34,279 nt of DNA from Larix sibirica (Eukaryota > Streptophyta > Pinopsida > Pinales > Pinaceae), in NCBI GenBank assembly GCA_004151065.3, contig NWUY0300109082.1, positions 1-34,279 of the forward strand, in the 5' to 3' direction. Made by a program: the position numbers and the translations under genes. The notes under the pieces were generated by a model. That model worked only from the letters and a program-made list of their open reading frames with translations. It did no database searches and was not told the origin of the DNA. Of this stretch, positions 10,190-20,379 are shown piece after piece. Positions within the stretch are counted from its first letter, which is position 1. Each line of letters opens with the position of its first letter.

Positions 10190-11600
10190 CTAGGCAGGTT
10201 CCCAGCTGACTAATCCTCTAAAGATCAGTTTTTCTTCCCCGCTTCTTGTTGTCCCATTGCAGTTTGTGCTTTTATTTTGGGGGAGGTTGTGAACTCCTAG
10301 TTTGAGGTGTTTTACCTTGTTCAGGGCTTCCTTCAGAAACTGGATCTGCTTAGGTGGGATGGTGTTGTAGGATTTTCTAGTGCATGCATCTTCCATACCT
10401 AATTTTCAGTTCACCAAGCTCTAATTTGATCATCTCCTCATCCATGAGTATTTCAGGTCCTTGAGTACTCCCATGCTTTTGTGGCATTTTCATAGGAGTC
10501 CCATGCTCCTCCATCGTTGGTCCTTTGTTGGGAATGTGCCTGTCTGTGAGGTTTTCAGACATCTCGGGGGTTACATTTTGGATCTAATCGGTGGTCATCT
10601 GGGTGAGAACTGGGTCTTCTGCTTGCTTTTCCTCGCTTCAGGGTTTTTTGGTTTTCCTTCAAGAACAGTAAAGTTGTTGCTGGTAGTTGGGTCGTTTGAT
10701 TTCTTTTCCTCCGTGGGTGCTTTGCAATGATGTCGTCTTTTTTTCCGTACTTCTGGAAACCCTCTTCATCCTTATTAGCTTCTGGTGGGATGTTGTTGTT
10801 AAGATGACAGTCACGGTCCAGGTGTCCGTGTTCATGGCACTTTCTACACCGAAATCAGACATTCTCATAATCTAATGGTTGTACCCATTCGGAATCTTCA
10901 TGATTGAGGCAGATCGAGTCGGGAAGAGACTTGGATATGTGCATGTAAACGCATATACGGGCATATGAGGTGTACTTATTATTTCTTGTTTTCTATGTTG
11001 CTATGACATATGTACCAAGGGTGTTTCCAATGTCCTTGAGTGTGCCTTCATCCCAGTACTCTTGGGGGAGTGAGTACATGTGTATCCAAACAGGCGCCCA
11101 GGTATCCTCTCTATCGAGGTTGAATCTTTTCGTCCAGTGTCGAAGGTATAATCCAACTGAATTAAAGAAGTAAGGGCCTCCATATTCAACTCTTGCTTTG
11201 TCCTCAAGACAGTGGAAGATGATGGTAAAGAACCCCTTGGATACAAGCTGCATATCAAAGTGAGCCTTGGGTTTCCATTTGGCCATTATTCAACGACAAA
11301 GGGCTTGCTCAGTTGGCCAAAAACCGATGAACTTTCCAACTAGGGCATGATATTTGAGTTTCTGCGCTCGACCATTGATGTGTTCCACTGGAAGCGTGAG
11401 CTGTGGTCTTTCCTTAGATTTTGCGATGCATGTGTCCGTTCCTATTACCGGACTGGAGGCCAAGGTGTTTTTCTGAGCGCTCAAGGTTTCAGGGTACGAC
11501 AGAGGGACCTCATTCATCCCAATTTCTACTGAATCAGCTAGATTGGAAGAAGAGGGGGCATACCAGAGGGTCCCTTGGCTCCTCCTAGTGGTTTGTCCAT
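10190..11600 (-). pseudogene. LINE 2 ORF1 (DUF4283 plus CCHC knuckle), broken
   Basis: ORF1 of plant LINEs encodes an RNA-binding protein that coats element RNA. From a putative ATG at 11600-11598 (MDKPLGGAKG) it reads through ALVGKFIGFWP, a nonsense codon at 11292-11290 and MAKWKPKAHFDMQ into the DUF4283 fold: SKGFFTIIFHCLEDKAR, YGGPYFFNSVGLYL, WAPVWIHMYSLPQEYW and IGNTLGTYV. It then continues through RICVYMHISKSLPDSI to a CCHC knuckle. The C-terminal part includes ELGELKIR and, after a frameshift near 10390, KSYNTIPPKQIQFLKEAL and a stop at 10190. The length of about 470 codons fits the family. Frameshifts and at least three stops inactivate it. Confidence 0.87.
10801..10854 (-). other. CCHC zinc knuckle in LINE 2 ORF1
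   Basis: The minus strand reads FRCRKCHEHGHLDRDC, a C-x2-C-x4-H-x4-C knuckle with perfect spacing. A stop codon lies immediately before it, after the segment WVQPLDYENV. Knuckles at this place are standard in plant LINE ORF1 and bind single-stranded nucleic acid. Confidence 0.92.
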
Positions 11601-11640
11601 TGGTTGTGCCAAAGGTGCAGGCGTAGGAGAAAACGGGGAG

Positions 11641-11718
11641 ATGCGAAGGGGTGAGGCCAATGGGAGCTGGTCAAATCCCTAGAGATGGCATGCGAAGGGG
11701 TGAAGCTAACGGGAGCTG
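11641..11718 (-). repeat. Two 29-bp direct repeats at the LINE 2 5' end
   Basis: The segments 11641-11669 and 11690-11718 differ at three of 29 positions and have a 49-bp period. On the minus strand they read as a repeated QLPLASPLR-like peptide upstream of the putative ORF1 start. They may be a duplicated 5' UTR or the Pro-rich beginning of a longer ORF1. The repeats end at the presumed 5' boundary of the element. Confidence 0.75.
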
Positions 11719-11814
11719 AAATGACTCAACTATTCTTTTATTTTTACATATTACTTGACCCTTTTCTTTACTATTATTATACTTTTACTAATTTTTAATG
11801 TTAGGGTGCTACAC

Positions 11815-12506
11815 ATACGTTTAAGTCGAACCACCCAGAGTTGGTAATGTTAAAAGAAAATTTAAAAACATATGGATTTATTTCTCGATGAAGGAGGGAA
11901 TTGCTCGTATGACAATGAGACTATTGCAAACATGGATGTGTCATTGACATACATGCATTATGTGAAGAACTTGCAACCAAACCCACTTCTTAATTTAGAC
12001 ACTGTTTTTTATATCAATGGGAGAACATATCAAATTGCTCCATCTAGTTTACAAGGGTTGGGGATCTTTTCAATGGATGGTGTAAACATCCCATACAACT
12101 ACAAAGTTGAGCTAATGGACTATGTTGGCCCAACTTACAATTATAAACATTGGTCATGTTTGACTTGATATCTACTAAGTATGCGAAGATATGGAACTTG
12201 TGCAAATTATAACAAAATGGATCAAAGCAATCAAAATAAAAAGAATATATATATATTGATTGAAGGCCCAAAGCTTTTGGAAATGTTGTTGGGTTTATAA
12301 ATAGTTCAAATCTAGGAAGCATGAAAAAGATACCCAATTGCATGTTTGAGTGGCATGATGGAAATAAAGTTGTGGTTTGTGCAATAAAATTAATAGTTGC
12401 AGGGAAGGAGTTGTTGATTTATTGCAATTTGAATAGAATTAAGGAAATATATAATTGTGTTTTACAACTTATAAACATTGTGTTTGATTCTAATAATTTG
12501 CAATAG
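11815..12506 (+). pseudogene. SET-domain protein relic
   Basis: SET domains methylate lysines, mostly on histones, using S-adenosylmethionine. Upstream coding is visible in a second frame (SNHPELVMLKENLKTYGF, 11821-11877), then ATG 11872 opens INGRTYQIAPSS, LQGLGIFSMDG and ELMDYVGP, the first part of a SET fold (GLG-F..., Y.G). After a TGA at 12166-12168 the frame continues with SMRRYG..ANY. A shift and stop near an (AT)n run at 12247-12256 move coding to the frame carrying GNVVGFINSSNLGSM, IPNCMFEWHDGN, VVCAIKLIVAGKELLIYCN and NRI, the PNC, V.A...I..G.EL and N.R signature of the C-terminal half. The usual GEEL..DY reads GKELLIYC, so the catalytic site is also altered. No pre- or post-SET Cys clusters are seen. 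The family assignment is by eye but rests on several ordered motifs. Confidence 0.72.
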
Positions 12507-12689
12507 TTTTACTTCATACATATATTTTTGGCATAACATACCCTAATTTTATATGTTGTATATTGAAAACACTCAGTTGTGTATCGAGTAAGATTTGAAA
12601 ATATTTCCCAACTTGCAAATAAGAAGAAAAGAAAAAAAAATTGCCAATGCATCATGAATGAATTCTCACATGTTACTATTATTCAGATT

Positions 12690-13530
12690 GTCCTCCTATT
12701 GATGTTTATGTTGATTCAATGCATCTTCTCAATGTTATCATCATACATGTCCAATGGTAACATAAAACCAGTATGATTGTAGACATGATCTTGAGTACCC
12801 CATGCACTAGTACATTCATCATTGCTAGATCTATCAAGTCCATCAATATAATTCTTAGCAGCGAGTCTTTAACACCTACTTTCATCAACTACATGTTATA
12901 TAGATATTTTACACTCGTAATGTCAAGGACATGAAGACAAAGTATCGATAGTCAAACAAAAGAAGATTTCTAGCTCATCATTAGTGTTCAACGTGATCTT
13001 TAACACATGGCCACACTTTTCCTTGAAGAAAAGCATGAGTGCCCACAATCTTCCATATAAGGAATTGCAACTAGTTGCATATTTCCCATGATGGAACCAT
13101 GACCACATATCAGAAACCTAAAATAGGGATGGGAGTTTGGGAAAACTTGAGAAATATTAGGAAAGCATAAATCCGTGGGTGACATCATGCATTGAGTGTG
13201 GTTGTACAACATGCATGGACTCATTGGCTTTGAACTTATCACATGTTGACCTGTAAAAGAATGATCTATGGGTAAGAGATACACATAGAGAAAAGTGAGA
13301 TCAAGTGGCCAAATGTTGAATACATTCAGTGCAAGCTAAAGCAGTTCAAATTCAATATTGCCTCTTTTGTTGATATACATAGGGATCTTTAGTGGAGATT
13401 CAAGGATGACAAGATTCATTCCTTCACATGATATGGGATTCCATTGATCATCATCCAACAAAGGGAAGTGGCATGTGGTTGAGGATAGAGGACCAACTAC
13501 TCTATTGAAAGAGACATGGTAGATAGATAT
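12690..13530 (-). pseudogene. Unrecognised decayed coding sequence, convergent with the SET relic
   Basis: On the minus strand one frame runs from about 13520 to 13000, roughly 170 codons with a single TAG: HVSFNRVVGPLSSTTCHFP, DDDQWNPISCEGMNLVILES, NVFNIWPLDLTFLYVYLLP, HTQCMMSPTDLCFPNISQVF, FRFLICGHGSIMGNMQL and IPYMEDCGHSC. In such AT-rich DNA a stop every 15-20 codons is expected, so this is a strong coding signal. After a frameshift near 13030 a second frame continues through LKITLNTNDELEIFFCL, RLAAKNYIDGLDRSSNDE and HTGFMLPLDMYDDNIEKM to about 12710, with three or four stops. I recognise no family. It is rich in Cys, Pro and Met and has no clear membrane segment. It lies tail to tail with the SET relic, leaving about 180 bp between them. 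Confidence 0.5.
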
Positions 13531-13856
13531 TAGTTAATCAATATTGTTATAATTGTTTCTTTTGAAAATTAATAAGATTGTTGTTCTTCCCCCCCACAAA
13601 TACTTGTCTTTTTTACATGTTTTCTGAGTATATTTGGGAAAATAGTTTTTGATTGAAACATTTTGGTTTATAGCATTTGCTTATATTTAATATGCATATC
13701 TCTTCAAATAAGAGTATTGTTTGATATGTGTGCAGCTATAAATATTTAGTTGCAATGACAAAGTTCAGAACTAACACACCAGAGGAAATGTCAAACAAAC
13801 AAGAAAATGTGTTCTCCTCCTCCTACCTATATTTCATATTCTAGAAAATTATTGGT

Positions 13857-14116
13857 GATGTGACCCAAGAGGGGTCATATATAAGGTTACTTCTCCAATT
13901 ACCCCAAGACATTCACATAATCTGTTCACATGTTCTCCGCAATGACTACATTACCTCTATATATACATATTCACTCATTGAACATGTTGTCCCTTCATTA
14001 GGCCGACCACTACATATGCATTTACATCAATACATATACATTTAGCCCCATATATTCCCCCATTAAGGTCTAGCATGTACCTTTAAACCCATTTATGACC
14101 CCCCTTGGGTCATATC
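13857..14116. mobile_element. 260-bp element with terminal inverted repeats (MITE-like)
   Basis: The 23-bp ends at 13857-13879 and 14094-14116 are inverted copies matching at 21 of 23 positions. Each end is itself nearly palindromic (TGACCC, then GGGTCA), so each can also fold alone. The interior is AT-rich and non-coding. The size and structure suit a non-autonomous DNA transposon, but no clean target-site duplication is visible, so a structured LTR or other repeat remains possible. Confidence 0.5.
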
Positions 14117-15744
14117 AATTTGGAAAGTAATGCAAGGGAAGAACGTAAAAATCTACCTCTTTAACTATCGGAGGGATTGACCCACCCTTTGGAGAATCAA
14201 CCTTCGGGGGGATTCTTAGCACAATAAGATTGGAGAATCCATTGGAGAATGATTCTTCCATAATTTTATTTGTTGGTTTTTATTTATCCTTGTTTAAAAT
14301 TTAAAAATTGCATTAACTCCAGTCATTAGCCAAGAACACAGTGAAAGAATCTAGAAAAAAATCTCAAATTAAATTTTTTTAATATTAGTTTTATCTCTAC
14401 TCACAATTTTTTTATTGAATAGATGCAGTTGGTTGTGTTTCTTTCTAAAAATAACCATGTCCACTCATGTTTTCACTTCAAAACAAGCGCAAGTGCAGGG
14501 GAACCCTAAGGCTTGAAATTTCCATTTTTTTTCATTTTAGAGTTAAAAAATTCTATGCATGGCTTGTTATTACATGATTTGAAGAGTGAAAAAGTCTTTA
14601 GTGAATGCATGGCCATTTTTCTTTAAGTTTTTTATTAGATTAGAATAGTGAAGTAAAAAAGAGTTGAAAATAGTTTGCATTCATAGTTGGATTTCTCATC
14701 TTCATGTCCTTATAAAATAAAAAAATTCTTGGTAATATCGACTAAGTGTGTTTTTTTTCAAAAATAAATTGTCAAAAATTGTTGCTTCTCTTTTCTCGAG
14801 CTTTGTAATTTTTTATACCCACTTCATCAAAAAGAAAATAAAGTGCATTAACATGCTTGCATTTTTTAATCTTTATCATTTCACCAAAATATTTCAGTCA
14901 CCTCAAAACACCAAACAAAGTTGCACTATGTACCCTTGATTAAATACGGACACTAAAAGAAACATTATTAAAAACAACCAAAATTTTCTTATATCCAACA
15001 CACAAGTACAAGTTGTATATCCTTGGTGCATGGAGGAGAGTTAATTCTCCAAGGTTGTAAAAACTCAAAACTAGATTTACTAAAAGAGTGTTAAAATCCA
15101 TTAGTAACAAAAAATACTTGTCGAGAAAGCACACCTCACATGCGTGTAAAATAGGATGGTCAATCTAGGAAAGTGGAGAGATTATCCCCTTTTTATTGTC
15201 TAGTGGGATATGCATGTACATGGGATTAAATAGAGTTGGAAATTCCTTGGGGTAACACCAATTTTCTTAAAGTTTCAGTTCCATGACATACGTACTACAT
15301 TCCCTGCCCATATGTAGAAACCTGAATCATGATTGTTTCTTTATGAAGTGGTAACCTTAGTGGATTTTCCTAGGTTTCACATGAGTGACTACATGAAGAA
15401 AATTATTTTGGTGCCTGAGGTAGATGTATAACACATGTTTCATCTCTCCTGGCGAGTACTTGTCTTCACAAAAGTACTTACACCTTCGTTGATTATGATC
15501 AGAAGATTTATTGTAATTGTCTCATTCTTACCTTCACCAATTTATTTCAAGACTTCATATCCCAAAACGAATTGCTGAAAGGTATCGTTCTCTGTTTACT
15601 TGATATTTCTTTTAGATTTTTTAGGTGATTGCTTCTTGGTGAGTTGTGTCTTCAAAAACTTTCAAGTTTTTTTTGGTCTTATTTTTATTACATAAAATTG
15701 GTTAAAACTTAAATAAGGAAAAGTGTCCAGCTAATCATTAGGGA
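14117..15744. other. Non-coding region upstream of the Ty3/gypsy element
   Basis: No gene is recognised. The 5' LTR and leader of the downstream Ty3/gypsy element should lie here if they survive, but I could not match any part to sequence downstream of its pol region. A weak primer-binding-site-like TGGCG stands at about 15442. Short frames such as 14748-14939 and 14940-15134 have no domain and look like chance. Confidence 0.4.
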
Positions 15745-17110
15745 GAATCTAACCCTACTACACCTATCATCTATGGGGGGAGCATTAATGCTCCTTTCAT
15801 TCCTCTAGTTAGTGGAATAAGTCTGTTCATCGATATGCCACATATTCTCGGTGCTTTTTCATTTGGGATGCCATTTGTTAGTTTGCACTTTCCAACACAA
15901 AATTATCTTAGTGTTGGAAATCCTGCCATAGGTACTATGGGGCATAATACTAACTCCTCCTTTAGAGGAGATCATACTCCTATGCCTCAAGTAGGAAATG
16001 GGTTTCCTCCCACATTCTATATACCCGTAAGAGAATCCATAGTTCCAAACTTAGGATTCCCTTCCATGAATACTAGCAATGTCCAAGGTAGTTACAAACT
16101 TGTAAGCAATATGTAAGGGGGAAGTAATATCTCAGTTTATCAAGGATTTCCTAAGGGTCATCAATTCCAAGGGATTGTTCTGGTCCTAGGAGGTACTTAT
16201 GCCTCAGGTAGTGCTGCACCCATGGGTTGGCAAGGGGTTTCCTTTAACAATCCTAGCATGTGTTCTCATCCATGTTCGCCATTTTGGGAAACTTTGAACC
16301 TACATAACCTATTGTGATTAACAAATGTTCTTATTTTCCATCATCTTGCATGGTCCCTCATCCCTACTAAATTCCCATATGATATTCTCAAGTTCGATGG
16401 TCGTAATGGAGAAGATCCAACCACACATGTTATGACTTTTCACCTTGGCGTTTGTCAAAATAATTAGTTGATGATATTATTTGGTTGCATCTCTTTCAAC
16501 ATACCCTGATAGATAGTGAAGAAAAATGGTATATTGAATTAGATGGCACTTCTTTTGTTGAATTTGGCTCCTTATCAATGGCTTTCTTAACACATTCTCA
16601 ATTTACCATTCGTTATGAAATAATCACTAAATTGTTAACTTCACTTCGACCTTCCACCTCTATTCACATATAAGATCATATCCATGAGTGGAGGTACTGG
16701 CAAAGGTTCATTTTAGTTGAGATCCCAAATCAATTTCTTGTAGATTGGTTTGTGAAATATTTACTTCCTACCATAGGAAAATATGTATCCATGTCGGGGG
16801 ATTGTACTAAAGAGAAATTTATTTTATATGTGCAACACTTAGATTGATTTACCCACAATTTGAAACACTATATGAGATTATCCCTCATTCATTGCAATCT
16901 TCCTTTGATGTTTCTAAACCAAATTCATGAATACATGTCGATGGCGTGATTGGTTCCATGAGTCATCATCACGTTGATTAGTTGATAATCCAAATTTGAA
17001 AGTGCCCATTCATATGCCTGCAACTAGTCAAACCACCCAAAACTTTGTTACTTTAGTCACACCCTTGGATGTTCTTTCGTTCCATTCCAATAGTCACAAA
17101 GATTGGCAAC
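15745..17110 (+). pseudogene. Ty3/gypsy gag relic
   Basis: Gag forms the particle that packages element RNA. The N-terminal part is a long Pro/Gly/Asn/Ser-rich region in one frame (SNPTTPIIYGGSINAPF, through FGMPFVSLHFPTQNY, to a TAA at 16114-16116 and beyond). The retrotransposon gag core follows: KFPYDILKFDGRNGEDP with TTHVMTFHL at about 16370-16450, then in another frame LFQHTLIDSEEKWYIEL, FVEFGSLSMAFL and LLTSLRPSTS (16485-16673), which match the F...L.G.A..WY..L pattern of the family. Later pieces such as FLVDWFV lie in other frames up to about 16900. No CCHC knuckle was found. Confidence 0.72.
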
Positions 17111-17639
17111 TTGGAGGTAAGAAAAAAGAATAAAAAATTTATATTACTGAAGATGAGGCAACTCAAAAACCTAATGCTAATATAGGGGATAATAAAGAAA
17201 ATAAAAAATAGAAGTTCACATGTACACTCTATGCTAAAGACAACCATACACATGAATTTCCCAAGTTAGACGAAGCTCATCATCACTTGAACCAACAAGG
17301 ATTTGCTCAGTAGCCTATGGCCGTCACACAACCTTTTCCTCCCCAACATTAGTAGATGGTTTCCACAAACCCACCACTTCTGCAAGGAGGAAACCAAGGA
17401 ACTCCCCCATAGGGGGGTATTACCTTGACACCATATGTCTTCATGTGTGAGAAAAATTTCAACCTTCAAGCTCATGCCCAGACTTATGATAAATATGTGG
17501 CCAACCTTCAAGCTCATGACCAAGTCTTCTCTTTCTCAACCTAGTAGATTCCTTCACATTGAATGACCACCCAATGACCCATTTCCTTAAATTTCTAAAG
17601 GAACATTGCATCGATTGACACATAATCCCAATTCCCAAG

Positions 17640-18500
17640 CAGCTCAAACTATAGTATAGTTGAATATCTAGGCCAATACCCTTGCGTGATGTCGGCCTTA
17701 GAAACGTTACAAAGTTTCCCATCGCAACAAAAATCATTGTTGAAGGCCATTGGTGGAATTGCCCCTATAGATCATCGTTTATTGAATTTGAAGTTTGGAC
17801 CAAATACACATCATACTACCTCATCTTATTGCATTTCAAATCCAAGTATCTTCGTGAGAGATGAACATATTCTGATGTTTCGGTAATGAATGAGCTTCTA
17901 CCTACATCATATCACTAACCTGCTAGAAATATCTACAATGCACAAATTTTCAACCATTATCCACATTGTTCAAAGCTTTCAATGGTCATTCTTTCCAACA
18001 CCATGGAATCATCTCCACCTTCCCGATTACACTGGGGGTCAAGGTAGTCTCAATCGAGGCCACATTGATTGATGTACCACGCGGCAATAATATTATTTTA
18101 GGACGGATGTGTTCATATGCGATTACGGTTGTCCTTAGGATTATTCATTTTTACCATGAAGGAAAAATCATTAACATCAATAAATTTGATTATTGCACAC
18201 CTGATTCTCACCCAAACTTAGAAAAAACTATTCCTTTTATTAGTGATTCCAAAGCCACTCTAGATAGCATTCGTGTAGGGATGTTCAAATATTCATCTCT
18301 AATGGATGGTTTCACTTTATCCCCACCCATTTTCTATATAGGAACTTCTCCCATTTTCACCATATATTCGATCCCCATATTGGCCATGAATGCAAATCCA
18401 TGGATGCTACCTACCATATTTGATATTGAAACTATGGTGGCATGTATACCCTTATCCACCGTCGAAAATATTATCAATCCATACAAATGGATTCCATAGA
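17640..18500 (+). pseudogene. Ty3/gypsy protease region relic
   Basis: This aspartic-protease segment would process the polyprotein. SALETLQSFPSQQKSLLKAI (about 17692-17750) is the linker before the protease. The catalytic D-[ST]-G cannot be recognised: only RDEH remains near 17857 and the frame then breaks. The downstream frame 17966-18499 is well kept, with FNGHSFQHHGIISTFPITLG, then VPRGNNIILGRMCSYAITVV containing the ILGR motif typical of retropepsin ends, and HEGKIININKFDYCTPDS. The continuous 177-codon frame is the longest in this element. The protein would be inactive without its catalytic triad. Confidence 0.62.
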
Positions 18501-18859
18501 TGTTGATAAAAACCTTCCCTCCAAGGAGGATTGCAATCGGTATACCTCACCCATTTGGGCTCTTGAATCTCCTCCTTCCAATGACTCTTTAAATATGGTT
18601 TTGCCTTCTTATGTAGCCATTATGGAGGCATTGGCACATATTAAATGACCTAGGGAGATATGCATTAGCGCAAATATTTCTTACTTGAGATCAAGAATAT
18701 GGAAGTTGACCTTAAGAGCCTCATTTGTACAAGATATCTTGATTGTTTCCAATGCCTAATTCTTACATGAGATGTGCTTGTAGAAGGAAATTTGGCTAAC
18801 AATTCAAAAACAATACCCATCAATATTTTTGTCAAACTTGGCATCGTCAAGAATATTCT

Positions 18860-19650
18860 TATTTTTGTTGATTGTTCTTTGCTTGGCCCTATGGTATTGA
18901 TCCTTGGATTATCAAACATGAAATTAAGTTTTATGATCATGCTAAACCAGTTGAACAAAAGCTTAGGCATGTTAACCCAAAGAAAGTAGTTGCAATCAAG
19001 GAAGAAATCGAAATATACCTTGTCCCTTTGATAGAACAGGACTTTAATCTTGTTCTGGTGAATAAAAAACAAGGTACGATTTGGGTCTACACTGATTTTA
19101 TGGATTTGAACAATTCTTATATAAATCCAACCCCATTCTTTGATCATATGATTGATAAATGTGATGGGAGCACTACCTTCTTGTTTATGGATGGTTTTTT
19201 TGGCTACAACTAGATTTAGATTCAACCTGACGACCAATGTAAGATAACTTTTATCTATCCTTGGGGCACATTTTCTTATTGAAAGACTCCATTTGGTCTT
19301 AAAAATTATGGAGCCACATTTCAGTGGGCCATGTCCTATGCTTTTCATGATATTAAGCACATTGTTGAGGCTTACCTAGATGACTTAATTGCTCACTCTC
19401 ACCAGCGGTAAGAACATCTAACTCATCTACATGAAGTCTTTAATTGTTGTCATTTTTATAAAATTCTATTAAACCCACACATATCCATATTTTTTTGGTT
19501 TACAAAAGATTGCTTGGATTTACTATTTCCAATTATGGGATCATGGCCAATCCTTTTAAGGTGAAAGCAATAGTTCAGTTTTCTCCCCCACGTACCATTC
19601 GACGACTACAAATTTTTCAAGGGAAAAAAAAACTTATTGCGAAGGTTCAT
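18860..19650 (+). pseudogene. Ty3/gypsy reverse transcriptase relic
   Basis: In one main frame: GIDPWIIKHEIKFYDHA, LVPLIEQDFN, TIWVYTDFMDLNNSYINPTP and FLFMDGFFGYN (motif A with its Asp). After stops come ITFIYPWGTFSY, KTPFGLKNYGATFQWAMSYA and EAYLDDLIAHS. The catalytic YLDD is at 19373-19384 and intact. A later segment, GFTISNYGIMANPFKVKAI, matches the end of the RT and the connection to RNase H. Stops at 19211-19213 and later, and a frameshift around 19440-19500, break it. The motifs are diagnostic of Ty3/gypsy RT. Confidence 0.88.
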
Positions 19651-19699
19651 CACCAACAATGATGAAATTGTTAAAGGTTTTATGTGCCTTCTGAAATAA

Positions 19700-20316
19700 T
19701 GGGTTCCATCCATTTGGGATGATCAAGCCCAAGAATCCTTTGATGCCTTAAAAATTGCTCTAGAATCAACTCCCTTATTGTGTCCTCTAGATTATAAAAG
19801 GATTTCTTATCATACTTAGTAGCATCAAAGTTAACTATAGGCATGGCCTTGATCCAGGAATAAGAATTCGAATAAAATCATGAGATCTACTACCTAAGAA
19901 AAGGGCTGGTTGGTTCCAAGTTTATATATTCCCATGTCAAGAAATTCGCACTGGCAATTGTGCATGATGTCCAAAGACTTCGACATTACATTCTTCTGTA
20001 ATGTACCATTTTCATGGATGAATCCAATCCTATGCAACATATATTAACTCAATGTATCATTGGGGACACGTATTCAAAATGGATTTTCATCCTCCAAGAG
20101 TTTGATTTATATTTAACAACATCTAAGTCCAAGAATTCCTTAGCTTTTGTTGATCTAATTTATGAATTACCAAGAGATGAAGAGGATGTCCCAATAGATG
20201 GTTCCTTGACAGATGATACTTTCTTCCTCATTGCCTCTTCCAATCCTTGGTATGGAGATATCTTAGTATATCTTCTGACTCAATGGTTCCCTACTCACTT
20301 ATCACATGATGAATGA
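19700..20316 (+). pseudogene. Ty3/gypsy RNase H relic
   Basis: This directly follows the RT. Recognisable pieces are SFDALKIALESTPLL, ASKLTIGMALIQE (normally holding the first catalytic Asp, here not evident), HEIYYLRKGLVGSKF, YSHVKKFALAIVHDVQRLRH and YILL. The well-kept frame 20014-20316 then carries the end of the domain and the linker to integrase: SKWIFILQEFDLYLTTSKSK, LAFVDLIYELP and an acidic stretch. At least five stops interrupt the domain. The assignment rests on order and on the family-typical ALA..H..Q.LRHY-like motif. Confidence 0.75.
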
Positions 20317-20379
20317 TGATGGATTCATTATCAAGCTAGCAACTATCTGATTATTGGAGACACTTTGTATTGTTGAGGT

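Larger units (their letters stand above)
4436..11720 (-). mobile_element. LINE copy 2, nearly full length, decayed
   Basis: This is a roughly 7.3-kb L1-like plant LINE on the minus strand with every expected part in order: a Pro-rich start and ORF1 (about 11600-10190), a 60-nt gap, ORF2 with endonuclease, RT, zf-RVT and RNase H (10129-5717), an additional ORF (5462-4750), a 3' UTR and an A-rich end at about 4436-4465. Many catalytic motifs remain legible, so decay is moderate, but stops and frameshifts occur throughout. The 5' boundary is set where the ORF1-proximal repeats stop (about 11720). I could not identify a target-site duplication. Confidence 0.9.

Noticed and set aside
15437-15455. 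TGGCG-starting primer-binding site for the Ty3/gypsy element
   Set aside because: Only the first five bases fit. Position about 300 bp before gag is suggestive, but no LTR end is visible beside it.
18665-19360. 231-codon minus-strand frame
   Set aside because: It lies antisense to the recognisable RT motifs (FMDG, YLDD region) and carries no motif of its own; treated as a shadow frame.
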